Source: Mastigias papua (taxonomy: Eukaryota > Cnidaria > Scyphozoa > Rhizostomeae > Mastigiidae). Taken from it: a stretch of DNA of 64,000 nt. The DNA lies in the NCBI GenBank assembly GCA_964019165.1, contig OZ025271.1:12627759-12691758 (forward strand), read 5' to 3'. Positions 12,405-22,049 of the stretch are shown in pieces. Each line of letters opens with the position of its first letter. Position 1 is the stretch's first letter. The notes under the pieces are model-generated. The model saw nothing but the letters and a program-made list of their open reading frames with translations. It was not told the origin of the DNA and did no database searches. The position numbers and the translations under genes are program-made.

Positions 12405-12406
12405 TA

Positions 12407-13714
12407 TTTTGATTAAAGCTTAGCACTATAAGTCCATTAACAGTTTCGTAATTTCAATTGCACATTTAGTGCTATAGACTTTGTTAGTGTCCAGTGTTAT
12501 GCAAGTCACTATGGACACTGGAAGTTTCATCAGAAACCCGACTATCAATCACTTGCTACATGGTTTGCACTCAACTCAGGTCAATTTCCATTCATAATTC
12601 TGAACTTCTTGCCATGATAAGAATAGTCCAAATTTACAAGTCACCTTAGGATTTGGTTGTTAGTAGCAAAGTCTCATTAGATGTTTTGGCCTTCTACATG
12701 CAGCTCTCTTATAGAGTGGTTCCATAAAACAAAGGGCCTGTACTTGTAAAGAATGTTATCGCATATTTTCATTGGTGACAGATTGCTTATTTCTATCCAT
12801 GTACTGCATAAAAATAAAACAGATAGTATCATATACACAAAACATTGTACACAATTGAGATATATTGTTGTCTGATTGATAAAATGTTAATACCGAGCAA
12901 CATAGACATATAATTAAACCTAGAAAGTGATATTAACATTGTAGGAATTAGAGATATTAAGTGTAACAAATAGAGCTGAATATAATGTATATGATATCAT
13001 TCTTAACATTCCATAGTTCATGCATAACCCCAGAAGGACAGGGAAGTCAACGTATATAATTGATATTAGCAACGCTGTCTCATCGTCAAATCACATTCCA
13101 TTCGATATTTTTAAGCTTCATTTATGTTACATTGTTGATTATGTTACATTGTTAATGTTATATTGATCAATTCTCTGTTACTTATTAGGCGTATATATTA
13201 ATATATTCTATAATGTTACACAATTCTGTTGTGTTCTAGATCTCCGTATATTTATTTTTAGACCTTAAATGCCTCTGTTACATCATACTTAGTTCCGTCC
13301 TTGTCTTTCCTTAGATTTCATCTAGATCAGTTACCTGAGAGACAGTTCAACATCTTTATCAAAATTCTGCATCACATCTAACAACAAACACACAATTTCA
13401 TCTCATTGAAGTTGAGATATCACTCCCAGATGTTTCGAAGTTGACTTTAGATGAGAGGTGAGTAATAAGATGTGAATTAACTCATTACATTGCTTTGTGA
13501 TTGATTCTCTTCTATTAATTATGCTTATTTATGTCTTACATACGTATGTCTACATGTTGACATACTTTGTCATACTTTGTACATTCATATGGATTAACAT
13601 CTATCTGAAAATATATTACATTAAATTGAAAAATTAGAAAATAATAATTAAATGATTGTTATGTGTCATTAAGATAGTTACAGATGACTGTTTGTTCATT
13701 AATGGTGTTTTTTA
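12407..13714. other. No gene recognised
   Basis: AT-rich intervening sequence. A small hairpin at about 12486-12519 (AGTGTCC against GGACACT) is the only structure noticed. There are no convincing exons or terminal repeats. Confidence 0.5.
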
Positions 13715-13762
13715 ATAGTAGATATAAGGCGAATAAATACGACAATATTTGTCAATTTTCAA

Positions 13763-13795
13763 GACATATTTCAGATTGTCCAAATCCATCATCAG
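13763..13795 (-). ncRNA. Hammerhead-ribozyme-like motif, left Penelope terminus
   Basis: On the minus strand, CTGATGA is followed by a short hairpin and GAAA, the conserved core order of hammerhead ribozymes. Penelope-like elements are known to carry hammerheads in their termini. This copy has a weaker stem (GGATT against AATCT, one wobble) than the right-hand copy. Activity cannot be judged from sequence. Confidence 0.45.
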
Positions 13796-13929
13796 TAGCT
13801 AAATACAATGAGAAACTTCTAGGTACATGAAAAACGCTAAATCATCAATCGAATGTATATTAATCGAAAAAGGAATCAATGTAGCAAAAAGGAGTGCAAC
13901 TCACTTTCTCACTCACTTCTCAAACTCAC

Positions 13930-15770
13930 TTTCTTTTGACTGGTAAAGTCTATGACCAAATAGATGGTGTTGCTATGGGCTCATAACTTGTACCTGTGCT
14001 AACTAATCTATTCCTAGGCAGTGGCGAAGCGTCAGGGTATTCAAGGTATTCAGTGAATACCCTACAATTTGCAGAAAAAATAATAATCTGCATTATGTTG
14101 CAATAACAGTACTATTTCTCAAATGCTCATTCAAATGGCAAATTTAATTCCTTTTAACGAGTTTACCTGCCTTAATATTCAAGCTGTGTAAGTGTGCAGA
14201 CATGAATCGTTTGGAAGCAAGCAGATTTGTGAAGGTAATGCAGAAGACAGAACAAGAACTTTATGTTAAACAGAAGTTCGTCACGAATACGCAGTGAATC
14301 CCGGTAGGGTGTTTCCATCAATCAAAATGCTCCATTTCATGAATAGAATTTTCTTTAATGAGCGAAAACAATCTCAAAATACGCTGAGAAATGGCCAGCG
14401 TCCAGCCTCATATTTCTATAGCCTCACATAGAGGCTTATAAACAATGAGCTTGAGTACTTGGAGTGGAGGAGTAGTTATCGAATACTAAGTAAATATGAC
14501 ACGTGAAATTTATAATAGGAGAGTTGAAATACTGAATTTTTAGCAAGAAAGTTCTGGTCAGATGTAAATTATGTCATGTGGCAGCAACAGCAAGAAAGAC
14601 AAGTGAAAAGTAGGTAGCTCGTAGAGGTTCAGTCGCACGTAGGCCAAGTTCCTCAATGTCTCATTTTGCGGTGTTAGGAGGAGCCTATAACTGTTTTAAT
14701 TTTGTGAATATTATAACGATAGACGTCAAGCATTCCCCTATTTTTCTAAATATATGTAAGTTCCCTAGCTTAGTTTCTTTCTGTTTACATAATGCGTACT
14801 GCTAGCTTTGCACAATTCAAAGGTATGCAGAGTCATGTGATGTTGTCCCTATCAACATTCTGATTTATTAGTCATTCTCTGCTATTGTCCAGTTGCTATT
14901 GTAAAGAGTGTTCTTTTGTTAAGGCTTCGAGAACCTTATAGGCTTTGTTGTTATAGGCCCTGTTCATGATTTGGTAGATGGATTTAACTTGACTATGGGG
15001 GAATAAGCGGTGGTGATATCGTCACATCGCTGATTCAAACCACATTCTCAAAATTATCACTTGCTGAAAAAGAGGATTATTGATAAGGGGAGATCGAAGC
15101 CTTGCAATAACATCACACGGTCTAGATATAACGTCTAGTATTAATTTTCGGTTCCTTTCTGTTATGTGACCATGACCGACTGATGAATACAGGGTAGGAG
15201 ATTGAGTTTTTGTACTAGATATTTATGTTCAGGGCGATAAATGCCACGGGACGTCAACTAGCCACACCAAGCCACACCCAGCCACACCCTATGCTAGAAT
15301 ACCCTGTCGAAAAAGTCACGCTACGCCACTGTTCCTAGGCCATCATGAAGATATATGGCTTAATCAGTATCAAAGTCCTCCTGTTCAGTTTTATCGACGC
15401 TTTGTTGATGATTGATTTTGTCCTTTTAATACTGAGCATGATACATTATCACTTTTTGATGTTCTCAGCTCACAAAGCGCAAACATCAAATTCATTGTTA
15501 CAAAGGAAAATAATATAATGTTGGCTTTTCTTGATGTCTGTATTAATAATAAAGACCCATCCTGTCTCTTAACATCATTACATCCTATAAATACATTTAC
15601 TCGGTTGCTTAATAATCTTTTCAGCTTTTCTTCCTTTTCTTATAAGATTGGTCTTATTCGTACATTAGTAGGTAGAGCTTACAAAATTAATAATAGCCTT
15701 CTTAACTTTAATGAGGATGCTAATAAACTCTATTTTATATTTAAAAATATCAATACCCTGAATATTTAAT
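13930..15770 (+). pseudogene. Penelope reverse transcriptase fragment, split by a hAT insertion
   Basis: 13930-14018 encodes the end of the palm/fingers region (DQIDGVAMGS, VLTNLFLG, with one stop between). After the 1313-base insertion, 15340-15769 resumes with the family's catalytic box YRRFVDD (about 15392-15412), followed at once by a stop. The thumb-like part with AFLDVC, FTRLLNN and SYKIGLIRTLVGRAYKI is open from 15518 to 15769. The enzyme would have copied the element's RNA. The protein upstream of DQIDGVAMGS is absent. Confidence 0.85.
14019..15331. mobile_element. hAT-type non-autonomous transposon inserted in the Penelope RT
   Basis: Both ends have the hAT-like terminus CAGTGGCG(A/T)AGCGT, and the ends pair as inverted repeats that share GGGTATTC further in. 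A perfect eight-base duplication TTCCTAGG lies at 14011-14018 and 15332-15339. Removing the element and one duplication rejoins the flanking reverse transcriptase frame (NLFLG to HHEDIW). The interior shows no transposase frame. An internal motif ACCAAGCCACACC repeats near the right end. Confidence 0.9.
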
Positions 15771-15899
15771 AAGCCGGGTAGTCAAATCGGATTTTGATAA
15801 TGCTGATAGCTCTAAAACCTCAACTTTACCTACTGATATTTATATTGTTTATTTTAAGCTGCCATATCTTAAGCTCTCCAATTTTATCCAAGGCAAGAC

Positions 15900-16146
15900 A
15901 CAAATGGTTGTCAATAAATATTGTACCAATCCTAAACTGCAACTACAATTTTCTTCCTTTAAGATTAAAAATTTGCTATCGGTTAAGGATCATGTGCCTA
16001 GATCGCTCCGCTCTTATGTAGTGTATAGATTTAACTGTATCGGATGCAATTACGTGCAGATTGGCGAAACAAGTCAACATTTATCTACTCGAGTACGTGA
16101 GTATATATTAACTGATAAAAATTATAATATCTGTAAACATCTTTAA
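15900..16146 (+). pseudogene. GIY-YIG endonuclease domain of the Penelope element
   Basis: The frame at 15904-16146 contains YVVYRFNCIGCNYVQIGETS followed by QHLSTRVREYI. This matches the domain layout Y-x-C-x-x-C-x-x-Y(I/V)G(E/K)T plus the conserved arginine-rich helix TRVREY found downstream of the reverse transcriptase in Penelope-like elements. The domain nicks DNA to prime reverse transcription. In place of the usual YIG the copy has VQIG. The frame ends soon after at NICKHL. Remnants of the following cysteine-bearing tail (EEACNDTCYKVLDS) lie at about 16370-16430, just before the palindrome insertion. Confidence 0.85.
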
Positions 16147-16834
16147 AAGTTCAGTTGATTGCAAAGAGGCTTGCACCAGTCGACCAAGAACACCAGTTGT
16201 TTCGTGTCACAGGCATACTTGTGGCATCTGAGCTCCGACCTACAGTAGTTTTTAATTTATGTGTTCAAATGGCCCCGGAGTAGTCATAGTCGTGTGCTCC
16301 CTGGGGTATCGTTTTAGTAGTATTGTAGTGTGTAATTTTTGCCAGTAGTCTAAATTTGTATCGTGACTTTGGATTTTAAACAGGAAGAGGCTTGCAACGA
16401 TACTTGTTATAAAGTGTTGGATTCTACAAACACTCCATCCCCCGCCATACAAGACAAAATTCTACTGTTTTAATAAGGTCTATTTTCATTCTTATATGGC
16501 ATGCAATTTGACTTTATAAGGTCAATTTATAAAGTCTTCTGCTATTATAAGGCCTAATTTCTCAATACTTATTTTTATAAAGTCTGATTATATAAAGCGT
16601 GTTTTCATAGAGTGTATTTTCATAAAGTGTATTCCTATGAATAGTGATTTTATAAGGTCTCATTTCTCATAAAGTCTAATTTCTTATAAAATGTATTTTT
16701 ATGGACTGTGTGTTTCCTAAAGTGTGTTTTTATATGGTCTAATGTTTCATAAGGTCTAATATTTCATAAGGTTTAATATTTATGAGCTCTGGTTTATGAG
16801 CATGCGCAACGGTGGTAACTTTAGCGGAACAAAA

Positions 16835-17119
16835 ATGGCGCAGAGACAGCATGTTGACAAGGACGCCGAGGAAAAGGTGAAGTCCCTTGTTGGCAGCATT
16901 CTATTCAGTTCTTCCGTACCAAGGAAGTTGTGTTACTACCAGATTCGAAGGCAGAGCTGGTTTTGAGGCCTCCAAGAAAGGCTGTGCTCATGGAGATGGG
17001 TTTTGTGTTGAGTGAGCTGATGATCAATAAAGGATGGTCAGAACAGGAAGTTATAGAATACCTGGAGGGGTGCTTCAAGAAAAATTGCAGGATCTACTAT
17101 CTTTTTCAATGTCATTTAG
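16835..17119 (+). pseudogene. Captured gene fragment in the left palindrome arm
   Basis: An ATG in good context (AAAAATGG) opens MAQRQHVDKDAEEK (16835-16876), followed at once by AAG|GTGAAGT, a good splice-donor match. From 16909, after CTATTCAG, a second open segment reads FFRTKEVVLLPDSKAELVLR and runs on through VLMEMGFVLSELMINKGWSE to YYLFQCHL, ending at TTTAG|GTGAGT, a near-perfect donor. The implied intron of 32 bases is too short for ordinary splicing, so intron sequence may have been lost. I do not recognise the protein family. GC content is higher than the surroundings, as expected of coding DNA. Confidence 0.5.
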
Positions 17120-17223
17120 GTGAGTGACTTCTGTGTCTTTAATGCTATGCAGAATTGCTGTTTGAAAGTCTACTGATAAGTGTGTGTGATTTTTTTTACG
17201 TGCAAACTCTGTATGTATTCAGA

Positions 17224-17488
17224 CAGTGGCATAGCTAGGGTCAATTTTTGGTGAGGGGGGCAAAAGAAAAAGTCTGGGAGGGAGAATTCTGGGGGAAGGC
17301 AAAAACGTATTCTACAGAAATAGCAGTTTAATTGGTTTATCAACAAAGAAAGTATTACAAGAATGATTTTTTGACACTAAGAATCTCTTTTTATGATAGA
17401 AGTGCAGAATTTTTGTAGATGTGTTCTTTTCGCAGACAAAACTTTTGCTATTGGGGTGACCAGCCCCGGCCCCCTAGCTACATCACTG
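17224..17488. mobile_element. hAT-type MITE in the palindrome loop
   Basis: The left end CAGTGGCATAGCTAGGG and the right end (reverse complement CAGTGATGTAGCTAGGGGG) form imperfect inverted repeats of hAT type. Eight-base flanks TATTCAGA (17216-17223) and TTTTCAGA (17489-17496) differ at one base. At 265 bases it has no coding capacity. Its presence only in the loop means it arrived after the palindrome formed, or that it separates the two arms. Confidence 0.8.
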
Positions 17489-17681
17489 TTTTCAGATCTC
17501 ACCCAAAAGGGGTAAGTATTATTGCCTACTGATGTCACAAATAGTTATTTCCCTGGAAAGTGTTGTAAGAAGTATTAGAGTATCCTTTCCATGATTTAAA
17601 TGGAATTTAGATCACACATACTTATCAGTAGACTTTCAAACAGCAATTCTGCATAGCATCAAAGACACAGAAGTCACTCAC

Positions 17682-17966
17682 CTAAATGACATTGAAAAAG
17701 ATAGTAGATCCTGCAATTTTTCTTGAAGCACCCCTCCAGGTATTCTATAACTTCCTGTTCTGACCATCCTTTATTGATCATCAGCTCACTCAACACAAAA
17801 CCCATCTCCATGAGCACAGCCTTTCTTGGAGGCCTCAAAACCAGCTCTGCCTTCGAATCTGGTAGTAACACAACTTCCTTGGTACGGAAGAACTGAATAG
17901 AATGCTGCCAACGAGGGACTTCACCTTTTCCTCGGCGTCCTTGTCAACATGCTGTCTCTGCGCCAT
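17682..17966 (-). pseudogene. Second, inverted copy of the captured gene fragment
   Basis: The mirror image of the fragment in the left arm, with the same peptide from LLPDSKAELVL to FQCHL open on the minus strand and the same donor-like ends. Retention of both open copies reflects the youth or repair of the palindrome rather than proven function. Transcription through both arms would give a long hairpin RNA that includes this fragment. Confidence 0.5.
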
Positions 17967-18585
17967 TTTTGTTCCGCTAAAGTTACCACCATTGCGCATG
18001 CTCATAAACCAGAGCTCATAAATATTAGACCTTATGAAATATTAGACCTTATGAAACATTAGACCATATAAAAACACACTTTAGGAAACACACAGTCCAT
18101 AAAAATACATTTTATAAGAAATTAGACTTTATGAGAAATGAGACCTTATAAAATCACTATTCATAGGAATACACTTTATGAAAATACACTCTATGAAAAC
18201 ACGCTTTATATAATCAGACTTTATAAAGATAAATATTGAGAAATTAGGCCTTATAATAGCAGAAGACTTTATAAATTGACCTTATAAAGTCAAATTGTAT
18301 GCCATATAAGAATGAAAATAGACCTTATTAAAACAGTAGAATTTTGTCTTGTATGGCGGGTCCGTAAAAACTAAAAATTAAAAAGGTATCGCACATCTTG
18401 TGTGAAAGGCCCTGATTTAAATAAGCAGATTCAGCATTATAACTTTTCCGTAAGCCTTTAGCACTTTTTCTATAACCGGTTCATTCCTTTTCGTTACATT
18501 GATTCCTTTTTTGATTAATATATTCATTCGATTGATGATTTAACATTTATTTATGTGTCTAGGAGTTTTTCATTGCACTTAGCAA

Positions 18586-18618
18586 CTGATGATGGATTGG
18601 AACAATCCGAAACATGTC
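18586..18618 (+). ncRNA. Hammerhead-ribozyme-like motif, right Penelope terminus
   Basis: Reads CTGATGA, then a six-base stem GGATTG/CAATCC closed by GAA, then GAAA and CATGTC. Core order and spacing fit a hammerhead with a short stem II. One extra T between CTGATGA and the stem departs from the commonest form. It lies in sense to the element, at the position where Penelope elements are known to place such ribozymes. Confidence 0.55.
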
Positions 18619-18800
18619 TTGTAAATTGAAAAATATTGTTGCATTTATTCGTCTCATATCTACTTTTAGAATATCGATATATAGTTTGTTTTATTACTAA
18701 AATAACACTATGTAACACAAGGAAGCATCTTTAACATATTAACTGCAGTGAAACTCAAGTACTTTTTATATGATTTGTAAACTGTCCTCACGAAAGTATC

Positions 18801-19812
18801 CGGATACTTTTGAATCTGGTTGCGAATTATCTGCGAGAAAGATTTTGTGTACGAATTTCAAAAGCAATGTTCATGAAAACCCCTTCATCAACCGCCCCTA
18901 AACTTTACTTGAAGCATCTTCAGTCTTTAGAACTGCTTATTGCTACAAACATTTGACTTTATCAACATTTTAGCAAACGCTACGAAGAGTTTTTAATAAA
19001 GATGGTAGCGATCATACTGAAAGAGCTAACTTACGAACAGAGGTTAGAAATACTATTTTATCATAATAATGAGAATAGATATCGCCACTTTTAGATTTTT
19101 AGACCTCAGTTGCATACCTTAAATCTGTTGCTGTCGACATCTGTAAAAAACTTGGAATAAACAAGAAGTATAAAAAAGTCAACCTTTGCTGAGGTCAAAA
19201 CAACTGACTGCCCATTCGCAGAAAACAACGAATTCAGGCTGTGGAATAGGACTCCTATTGTTAGTTGAAATAATCTTTTCTGAAACCCTTCCAAAATCAA
19301 TAAAGAGTAACAAAATGTTGCAGAATTTCTGAGCTTATTAATAGTAATTCTTTTATCTGAAATAAGAAGCCTGTACGATGCAAGCCTTACGCAAGTCAAC
19401 CGATCTCAATTTTACGATAGCATCACCTATGATGTCGCGAGAGTTCTTTGCCTTCCTGACCTTAGCATTTTTCTACGCTTCTTGTCTTTCCACAGTTTTT
19501 GCAAATATCGACAGCACCATCTTTAAGGTATCTGGTGATGTCTAAAAGTTTTTATGATATCTTTTTCCATACTAATTGGAAATATTATCTTTTTCGGATA
19601 CTTTAGAACTTGGTTGCGAATTTTCTGCGAGAAAGATTTCAAAAGCAATTTTCATGAAATCCCCTTCATCAACCGCCCCTAAACTTTACTTGAAGCATCT
19701 TCTGCCTTTCGACTTGGTTATTACTACAAAAATTTGATTTTATCAAAGTGTAAGCAAACGCTCCGAAGAGTCTTTTATAAAGATGGTAGCCATCATACGA
19801 AAAAGCCATATA
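18801..19812 (+). repeat. Direct repeats (18801-19030 and 19595-19812)
   Basis: Two ~220-base copies share GGTTGCGAATT(A/T)TCTGCG, CCCCTTCATCAACCGCCCC, TAAACTTTACTTGAAGCATC and AAGATGGTAGC(G/C)ATCATAC. One copy lacks about ten bases (GTGTACGAATT). The ~560 bases between hold no recognised gene; the small minus-strand frame at 19106-19399 has no known motif. They may be old LTRs or a tandem duplication of about 795 bases. Confidence 0.75.
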
Positions 19813-20032
19813 GTACAAGAGAGGCCCCCACTTTCATGTTTTCCATATTCGACGCATAATTGTTCTTTATACTCTTCAGCATCTGCGCATGCACATTCTG
19901 CATTCACATTTACACATATCATATAGTACAAGAGAGGCCCCCACTTCCATGTTGTCCATATTCAATGCATAATTGTTCTTTATACCCTACAGCATCTGCG
20001 CATGCACATTCTGCATTTACATATAAACACCT
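19807..20032 (+). repeat. Two tandem copies of a 113-bp unit
   Basis: CATATAGTACAAGAGAGGCC starts at 19807 and again at 19920, and each copy continues through GCATCTGCGCATGCACATTC. The copies are about 90 percent identical. The array adjoins the end of the larger direct repeat. Confidence 0.85.
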
Positions 20033-20869
20033 ATATGAAGATATTGTAGACATTCTATCTCACCTTACAGCACATGAACATGTTCATTTGTTATACAGTT
20101 ACCTATTTAATGAGTATTTTTGATACAGTTTTAGTATTACCGCATGCTACGACATGTCTCAAGTGCTTATATGGTGTAATTGTCATTATCTGTTCATTAG
20201 TGTTCAAGCATAGCGCTTGTGCATTGTCTTTGTTACATGTATCCCAGGGGAGTTATACATGTGTGATGTCGCGTCATGTTTATTGTTCTGCTGAGCATAG
20301 TTGAATTGTACTTATAGAGTACATGTTTTGGCAGTTAATATTTGAAAATGTGAGAGTTAATATTTAAGCAGCTCCTAGAGTCGTAGTTTCAAGCATTGAA
20401 AACAAGGTCTAAACAAAATAGTGTTGGCAGAGCCATTTTGTTACAATTTATAATATAAACTTATACGTTAATTACACAATAATCTATATAAGCATACTTT
20501 CTATTAACATCTTAAAGGCATTTTCAATAACACTGGTAAGCAGCAAAATTACTTAGGAAATACAAGAAGTCAATCTTGCCTACTTCTAGTTCGCTGAGCA
20601 CAAAAATGAGCTTTAACTTTGCTGATTGGCTCTAGTTTTCAAGTTATGGCTCTATGCAAGAGTTTGCATAACCCCACCTGTCGGCAAAGGCTTGTCAAGA
20701 AAGAAGAAACAGCATATTCAATATTCTAACATCAACCATGCATCCAGTAACGCATTGAGAAACACTTCCTGTACCTGCTGAGGTACCTCAGAAATTTATA
20801 CTTGATTCGAACGGAAGGGTAAAGTGTAAGTTCGAAGAGTAGTAGTCGATTGTCAATATGACGGACATC

Positions 20870-21632
20870 ATATTTTCTAGCACCTTCTTCCGACGAACCA
20901 TATCTCATAACTTAGGATATGCAGTCCATGTGAAGGAGATAAACTATGATCAACATTAGTGGCAGCTGAATGGAAATGTAAAGGTAATAACTCTGTTGAT
21001 GAATCTCCGAATAGTTCAAATGACTGTTGCGAGAAGAACAGCCAACATCTGCCACTCATTGAATCCACTTAATTTATTTTTGCCACCATTGCACATAAAA
21101 CAGGGGTTAATGAAAAGCTCTTTGAAGGCCGTAGATAAACATGGACAGTTTTCATTTACATCATTACAAAGTTCGCCAAATTGACTGAAGCTAAAATAAA
21201 ACAGTTGTATCTATAGGTCCTTGGATATGGCAGCTAATCCATGAAAGTTAATTTGACCAAGCACCATCTGAAACAGAGAAAATTATATTAGGAAGATTTA
21301 AGTTGGTGGGCACAAAATTTCTAGGGAACAAAACAGCAGAGGGCTTCAGGGAATTTATGTCGATTCGCATAGAAGTATACAGATGTATGGGGTGCAATAT
21401 GTTACTTAAATCTTATCGTCAGATTCTCATCTGGATTTCTTTCCATTTAGCTTTCGAGCAGTGAGTTGTGAGGATGGCATACGATTTCACCAAGATATGT
21501 CTGCAGAGGAACAGAGATACCAGGAAAATTGGAGCCCGTCAATACTTGCAGACTTTCATTGGATGGCAGTGAAGGATGGCCACAGATGCTGTGCGCAAGC
21601 AACAAGCGAAACGACGAAGAAAAGACATTAAA
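20870..21632 (+). pseudogene. Decayed transposon-type gene (LLPPLHIK family)
   Basis: Pieces on the plus strand in different frames line up in the order of a multicopy family I recall from cnidarian and insect genomes: NLFLPPLHIKQGLMKSSLKA (about 21068-21130), GQFSFTSLQSSPN, a degraded middle with GNKTAEGFREF, MGCNMLLKSY (21388-21417), and SFRAVSCEDGIRFHQDMSAE (21451-21510) followed by the QRYQENWSPSILADFHWM segment to a stop at 21629. The family is usually transposon-linked, and I do not know its activity. Frameshifts and stops make this copy non-functional. Confidence 0.55.
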
Positions 21633-22049
21633 TAGCAAGTTAATTTGTTTGTTCTATGCTCATTGTTCTAAACGTATGCAATGATGACATTGATTATGTA
21701 GCTCAGCTTTTACTACTGTATTCAGTGGTGCACCATGCCTACTAAATATACATCCACTTGCATAAATAAACCTTTTGTATCCTGTAAGCTATAGCCAATC
21801 AATTTTAACTGCCAGTCTTCAATTCAGTAGCTGATGAAAGTATATAAGAAGTCATGCTTTTTATTAGCGAAGCAATCAACTTTTGAAAACTTGTTCACCA
21901 GTGTAATCTGTGCTATATTCATACACACTCATATATGCTTATACTTCTTGAGCTTGTTGTTGGCATCCATATTTCTGGCTCCGAAGGTTACTTTAATGGT
22001 TCTCATATACAATTTTCATACCATCTTTTCGTCCCTTAGACATTAATTT

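Larger units (their letters stand above)
16441..18360. mobile_element. 1.9-kb foldback (palindromic) element
   Basis: The left arm (16441-17190) and right arm (17611-18360) are reverse complements with only a few mismatches seen over ~750 bases (for example near 16811, 16889 and 17141). The termini read CCCGCCATACAAGACAAAAT. TCC lies directly outside each end (16438-16440 and 18361-18363), giving a possible three-base duplication. The Penelope C-terminal frame continues across the junction once the element is ignored. The outer ~330 bases of each arm are made of irregular ~20-base repeats of the type TTATAAAGTCTNATTT. The inner part carries a gene-like fragment. No transposase is present and I cannot name the superfamily. 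Confidence 0.85.
13715..18680 (+). mobile_element. Penelope-like retroelement, 5'-truncated, with two nested insertions
   Basis: The body reads on the plus strand in several frames. It begins with a reverse transcriptase segment near KVYDQIDGVAMGS (about 13940-13990), then NLFLG at the hAT insertion, HHEDIWLNQ, QFYRRFVDD (15386-15412), AFLDVCI and SYKIGLIRTLVGRAYKI. A GIY-YIG domain follows (about 15900-16146), then a cysteine-containing tail and a conserved Penelope-type C-terminus (PDLNKQIQHYNFSVSL, about 18410-18458). The body is bracketed by inverted copies of a ~180-base terminus (13715-13890 and about 18480-18670), a known Penelope arrangement. Several stops and frameshifts show that it is dead. 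Confidence 0.88.

Noticed and set aside
19106..19399. 97-codon minus-strand frame
   Set aside because: No motif, lies between direct repeats, and has composition typical of AT-rich chance frames.
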